A DNA stretch of 7,787 nt from NCBI GenBank assembly GCA_963169055.1, contig CAUJFU010000031.1:1-7787 (forward strand), written 5' to 3'. Position 1 is the stretch's first letter, and each line of letters starts with the position of its first letter. The notes under the pieces were generated by a model. The model searched no databases and was not told the origin of the DNA. It worked only from the letters and a program-made list of their open reading frames with translations. Shown one piece after another: positions 4,950 to 7,787 of this stretch. A program made the translations under genes and the position numbers. The stretch is from Myxococcota bacterium. GTDB lineage: Bacteria; Myxococcota_C; UBA6777.

Positions 4950-7460
4950 CTAACGCAAAGACCAGCGACGCCGCCTCACAACAGAGCGCCCCAACGCCCA
5001 CAGGATCAACAAGCACAACCCCACCCACAGATCGCCCACACCATCCCCAACCAAACACCCCGCACAGCCGCCTGTTCTTCCATCGGACTCCAGCGATAAG
5101 ACACCCTCTGTCGGCTCACGAGTTGTTTCAGGGATCACAACCGTCTCAAAAATCCCCTGCTCTTCGGCCTTTTCGACCCCGCCGTCCTGCTCTGCCTGTT
5201 CAACGCTCGGCTCGGAAACAACAGGCTCAAACGACGCTTCATTCGTTGTTTCAGGGACAGGCTCAACAGAGGCTTCAGGTGTAGGCTCGGGCGTAGGCTC
5301 GGTCGTAGGGTCGGAAACAACAGGCAGATCCAACACGGCATCTAGGGACAAATCGAACGAAACATCCGAAGAACTCGCGCTGCTTTGCTTGATCATGACG
5401 GCGATCACGTTTTCTCCAACACGCAAAGCGGCTCTCGCCGTGGCATCCAAGGTCGCGCTGCTGCGCTCGTTTTCTTGAGAGCTACTTGACGCCCAAACGG
5501 CGTATCCATCGCCTTTGTCCGCGTACTTGGAAAACACCCGAACACCATTGATCCACACGATCACACCGTCATCATGGAGTACCTGTAGCTGCGCCGACTT
5601 CACAGCCAAAGGTAGCGAAAAGCGTTTGCGAAAATAGACCGATGGCGGCGTGGGCGAAGGATGCGGGATCTGCGTCGCCTCATCACCGTCGCCATAACCA
5701 AGCTGCGCTTTTCCGCGACTCCAACCGCTGTCATCAAACAGCTGTGTCATCCAAGTGGCTCCCTGATCTTGCCCTGATGCGTGGTATCGCCACTCTTCTC
5801 CCCAACGGATCGCTTGGATCTCGGCGGTGATCTTGCTGTATCCGTGAGTTTCGTCATAGACCTTGGCATCCACAGCGCTCTCGACACGCAACAACACGCG
5901 CTCGCTCGGTGTTTGCGGTATTTGCCAGTCATACGAACCGTTGTTCGGCCAATTACGCACGATATCTTTCCACGTCGCCCCGCCATCCAACGAATAACGC
6001 AACGTCACTTGCGAAAGCGGCGAACCCACCCGACGCCACAGCAACTTGACGGTCTGCCCCGGAACCCAAGACTCCCCACCCATCGGCGTTATCCAAAAAA
6101 TCCCCTCACCCTTCACCAACGTAAAACGATCCGAAACGACCCCATCCCTTCGGATATTCGTCAGCGTCAGCGCTGTCTCCGAGATATCCAACAAGCACGA
6201 GCCGTTCGCTTTCTCCGTTATATACATCACAGGATGGGGGCGTGGCCCTTGGCTTAACGAAGCCCCCCCATGACCCGCCACCACATACACCGCTCCCTTC
6301 GCTCCCACCACGGTCTTTTGATAAGGCCCCGTCCCATCGAGCTTTCCATCTCCATTATCCACGATCTTTCCCGTCGCGGTCGTCGGCGTATCATAGGCCC
6401 CATGCAACAGATACGAGCGTTCGTAGATATGCGAATGTCCCGCCATCACCAGATCCACCCCTGCGGCCTCCAAGATCGGCAACGCCCGTTCCCGCATCTC
6501 CCGCAACTGGCTCTCCGTATCCGAATCATGGCTCCCTTTGCTGTAGGGCGGATGATGCCAATAAGCCACCAACCAAGGCTGCTTTGTCGCCGCAAGATCG
6601 GCCTTTAGCCATATCAGCATCGGCCCTGTCACCGACCGAGAAGAATCATGCGAGTCCAGTACGATAAAATGAACATGACCGTAATCAAAAGAATAATATG
6701 CCTCTGTCCCCGAAGCCACACCGCCCGCCTCTGCGCCTTTTGGCAACACATAAGCATCATAATATGGGCCCGTTTGCGTGGCCGAATCGGAATTCTGCCC
6801 TTCATGGTTTCCAAGCGTCGGCCAACACGGCGTCACACGCAAGATATCCCGATAGATATCAAAGAAATGGCGCTGAAACTCGTCATCCGTCCCGCTGTTG
6901 TAAGCAATATCGCCCATGTGCAAAAACAGATCAGGCGGGCGTTGGCCCACATAACGCAGCATCGCATCTCGAACCTCCTGTTGCGCTGTGCCTCCTGTCC
7001 CCGAATCTCCGACCACCCACAAACGCATCTTCTTGACTTGCCCATGCGTCGGGGATGTCCGAAAAAAGTGTTGCGCATCTCCTCCCACCAACACCCGATC
7101 TGCCGTACCCACCGCATAATAATACAGCGTATCGGGCCGCAGCCCCGTCAACCTTACTTCGTGCTGTATCTTCGCAACATTCGAGGTCACCACCGAACCC
7201 AACACTTGGGGACTCAGACCATAACGCACTTGGGCCGTAGACGCCTGTGCTGTGCGCCAAACAATGATCACACCCTCCGGCGTATTTTGCTGAAGATACG
7301 GCCCTCGCGAGATCGTCTGCGCACAGACCGTTCCTCCCCAACCACCCATCCACATCACACACAAACACACCCGCATAAAGGCCCAAAATACCGAGACCCT
7401 CCCATCCAAAAAACCCACCGCGTTCCTTCTTTGCACAATCTCTGTTTTTTTTTCGTACAC
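4950..7460 (-). CDS. Secreted purple-acid-phosphatase-like metallophosphatase with MYXO-CTERM tail
   Basis: The 836-residue product should hydrolyse phosphate esters outside the cell with a two-metal centre. GTG 7460 is the start because GGAGGT lies six bases upstream. A signal peptide with a long n-region probably ends at A47/Q48 (VCA-Q). Residues 51-136 form the fibronectin-type N-domain of purple acid phosphatases. The catalytic domain (145-348) has all five motifs: GDSG (D152), GDIAY (D184, Y187), GNHE (N218, H219), WHHPPY (H302) and GHSHIYER (H342, H344). The C-terminal phosphatase subdomain covers about 386-448. Beyond it are a Kre9/KNH-like beta domain (about 456-530), a galactose-binding-like domain (about 553-708, with FDDSGW and HDDGVIVWINGV) and a Pro/Glu linker (714-785). 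The end is CAGC (799-802), a hydrophobic segment (about 811-824) and RRRR (829-832), as in MYXO-CTERM proteins. The enzyme is probably surface-anchored. Its substrate cannot be read from the sequence. Confidence 0.95.
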   Translation of the reverse strand: MYEKKTEIVQRRNAVGFLDGRVSVFWAFMRVCLCVMWMGGWGGTVCAQTISRGPYLQQNTPEGVIIVWRTAQASTAQVRYGLSPQVLGSVVTSNVAKIQHEVRLTGLRPDTLYYYAVGTADRVLVGGDAQHFFRTSPTHGQVKKMRLWVVGDSGTGGTAQQEVRDAMLRYVGQRPPDLFLHMGDIAYNSGTDDEFQRHFFDIYRDILRVTPCWPTLGNHEGQNSDSATQTGPYYDAYVLPKGAEAGGVASGTEAYYSFDYGHVHFIVLDSHDSSRSVTGPMLIWLKADLAATKQPWLVAYWHHPPYSKGSHDSDTESQLREMRERALPILEAAGVDLVMAGHSHIYERSYLLHGAYDTPTTATGKIVDNGDGKLDGTGPYQKTVVGAKGAVYVVAGHGGASLSQGPRPHPVMYITEKANGSCLLDISETALTLTNIRRDGVVSDRFTLVKGEGIFWITPMGGESWVPGQTVKLLWRRVGSPLSQVTLRYSLDGGATWKDIVRNWPNNGSYDWQIPQTPSERVLLRVESAVDAKVYDETHGYSKITAEIQAIRWGEEWRYHASGQDQGATWMTQLFDDSGWSRGKAQLGYGDGDEATQIPHPSPTPPSVYFRKRFSLPLAVKSAQLQVLHDDGVIVWINGVRVFSKYADKGDGYAVWASSSSQENERSSATLDATARAALRVGENVIAVMIKQSSASSSDVSFDLSLDAVLDLPVVSDPTTEPTPEPTPEASVEPVPETTNEASFEPVVSEPSVEQAEQDGGVEKAEEQGIFETVVIPETTREPTEGVLSLESDGRTGGCAGCLVGDGVGDLWVGLCLLILWALGRSVVRRRRWSLR

Positions 7461-7466
7461 AGATCT

Positions 7467-7472
7467 ACCTCC
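7467..7472 (-). promoter_or_regulatory. Strong ribosome binding site for the phosphatase GTG start
   Basis: On the minus strand GGAGGT sits six bases before GTG 7460. It is the best match to the 16S tail in the window and settles a non-ATG start. The first ATG further in, at codon 29, would remove the charged n-region of the signal peptide. Confidence 0.85.
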
Positions 7473-7517
7473 ATCTCACTTGCAAAAAAGACTCAACCGA
7501 TCTTTTCCCTCAAAAAC

Positions 7518-7787
7518 TCAACGATTTTCGCCCTTCAAGCGCGCCTGCCATCGCAATCCTTCCGCATCTTTGGGATATACACGCAACCAACGCTCCACAC
7601 AACGCCGCGCCTCTTCCACTCGCCCCAAAGACCACAAGATCTGCACCTCACGCCCACGATTCAGCGAAGAGGGGCGCCTGCGCAACAACCCCCTGACTTC
7701 CTCCAATGCAAGCAACCGATCCTTCTTTGCGCTGTCTTTCTTTCCCATCCGTTCGTATAGATCCGCCCGACGCATCCACCCATCCGC
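7518..7787 (-). CDS. 3' end of a TPR-like protein gene (cut by the window edge)
   Basis: The frame is open to the right edge without a stop, so only the last 89 residues are visible. A Met 13 bases inside the edge is probably internal, because a TPR-like helix (Trp, then RADLYERMG) already begins before it. The sequence has the alternating small and large hydrophobic pattern of helix-turn-helix repeats. One visible repeat is around LYERMGKKDSA and another around LWSLGRVEEARRCVERWL followed by YPKD. It is very rich in Arg and Lys. No signal or catalytic motif can be seen in this part. The gene ends 57 bases before the phosphatase start on the same strand with no clear terminator between, so the two may share a transcript. 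TPR proteins usually mediate protein-protein contacts; the partner is unknown. Confidence 0.75.
   Translation of the reverse strand, partial: ADGWMRRADLYERMGKKDSAKKDRLLALEEVRGLLRRRPSSLNRGREVQILWSLGRVEEARRCVERWLRVYPKDAEGLRWQARLKGENR

Noticed and set aside
7485-7507. AAAAGA/TCTTTT inverted repeat between the TPR-like gene and the phosphatase gene, considered as a terminator
   Set aside because: The stem is six bases, almost all A-T, with a nine-base loop; too weak to count as a terminator.
6648-7760. Plus-strand open frame of 370 codons opposite the phosphatase gene
   Set aside because: The minus strand carries the intact catalytic motifs in this stretch. The plus-strand translation is rich in Arg, His, Pro and Ile, with no domain.

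Overview
The window looks like chromosomal DNA from a member of the Myxococcota or a close deltaproteobacterial relative. Three signs support this. The metallophosphatase gene ends in a MYXO-CTERM-like tail (Cys-Ala-Gly-Cys, a hydrophobic segment, then an Arg cluster). A second protein joins a Pro/Glu-rich linker, a MopE-type CDxxDNDCDG motif and SBBP-like beta-propeller repeats. A third joins a PEGA-like domain to a late WWFW-type membrane segment. Base composition is balanced to mildly GC-rich, which is low for classic myxobacteria, so the exact lineage is uncertain.

Layout from left to right. Positions 1-217 hold no gene, only palindromic repeat fragments, including a repeat that ends one base before the stop codon of the next gene. 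A minus-strand gene of unknown function (218-979) ends in a tandem duplication of 11 codons. A divergent intergenic region (980-1242) separates it from a plus-strand gene (1243-3585) for an exported seven-repeat beta-propeller protein. A 391-base spacer (3586-3976) is packed with two kinds of palindromic repeat. Next comes a plus-strand gene (3977-4948) for an exported, membrane-anchored PEGA-like protein. It converges on a minus-strand gene (4950-7460) for a large secreted purple-acid-phosphatase-like enzyme, with one base between the two stop codons. At the right edge is the 3' end of a minus-strand gene with TPR-like helices (7518-7787), 57 bases upstream of the phosphatase gene and possibly co-transcribed with it.

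Three of the five genes encode proteins with export signals, and two carry acidic Pro/Glu linkers of the kind that hold a domain away from the cell surface. The window therefore reads as cell-envelope and surface genes rather than one pathway; no shared substrate or complex is visible. I found no RNA genes, CRISPR arrays, insertion sequences or classical Rho-independent terminators. The least explained feature is the palindromic repeat family, which occurs as a two-unit cluster at two separate loci, each downstream of a gene and each with the same end sequence.
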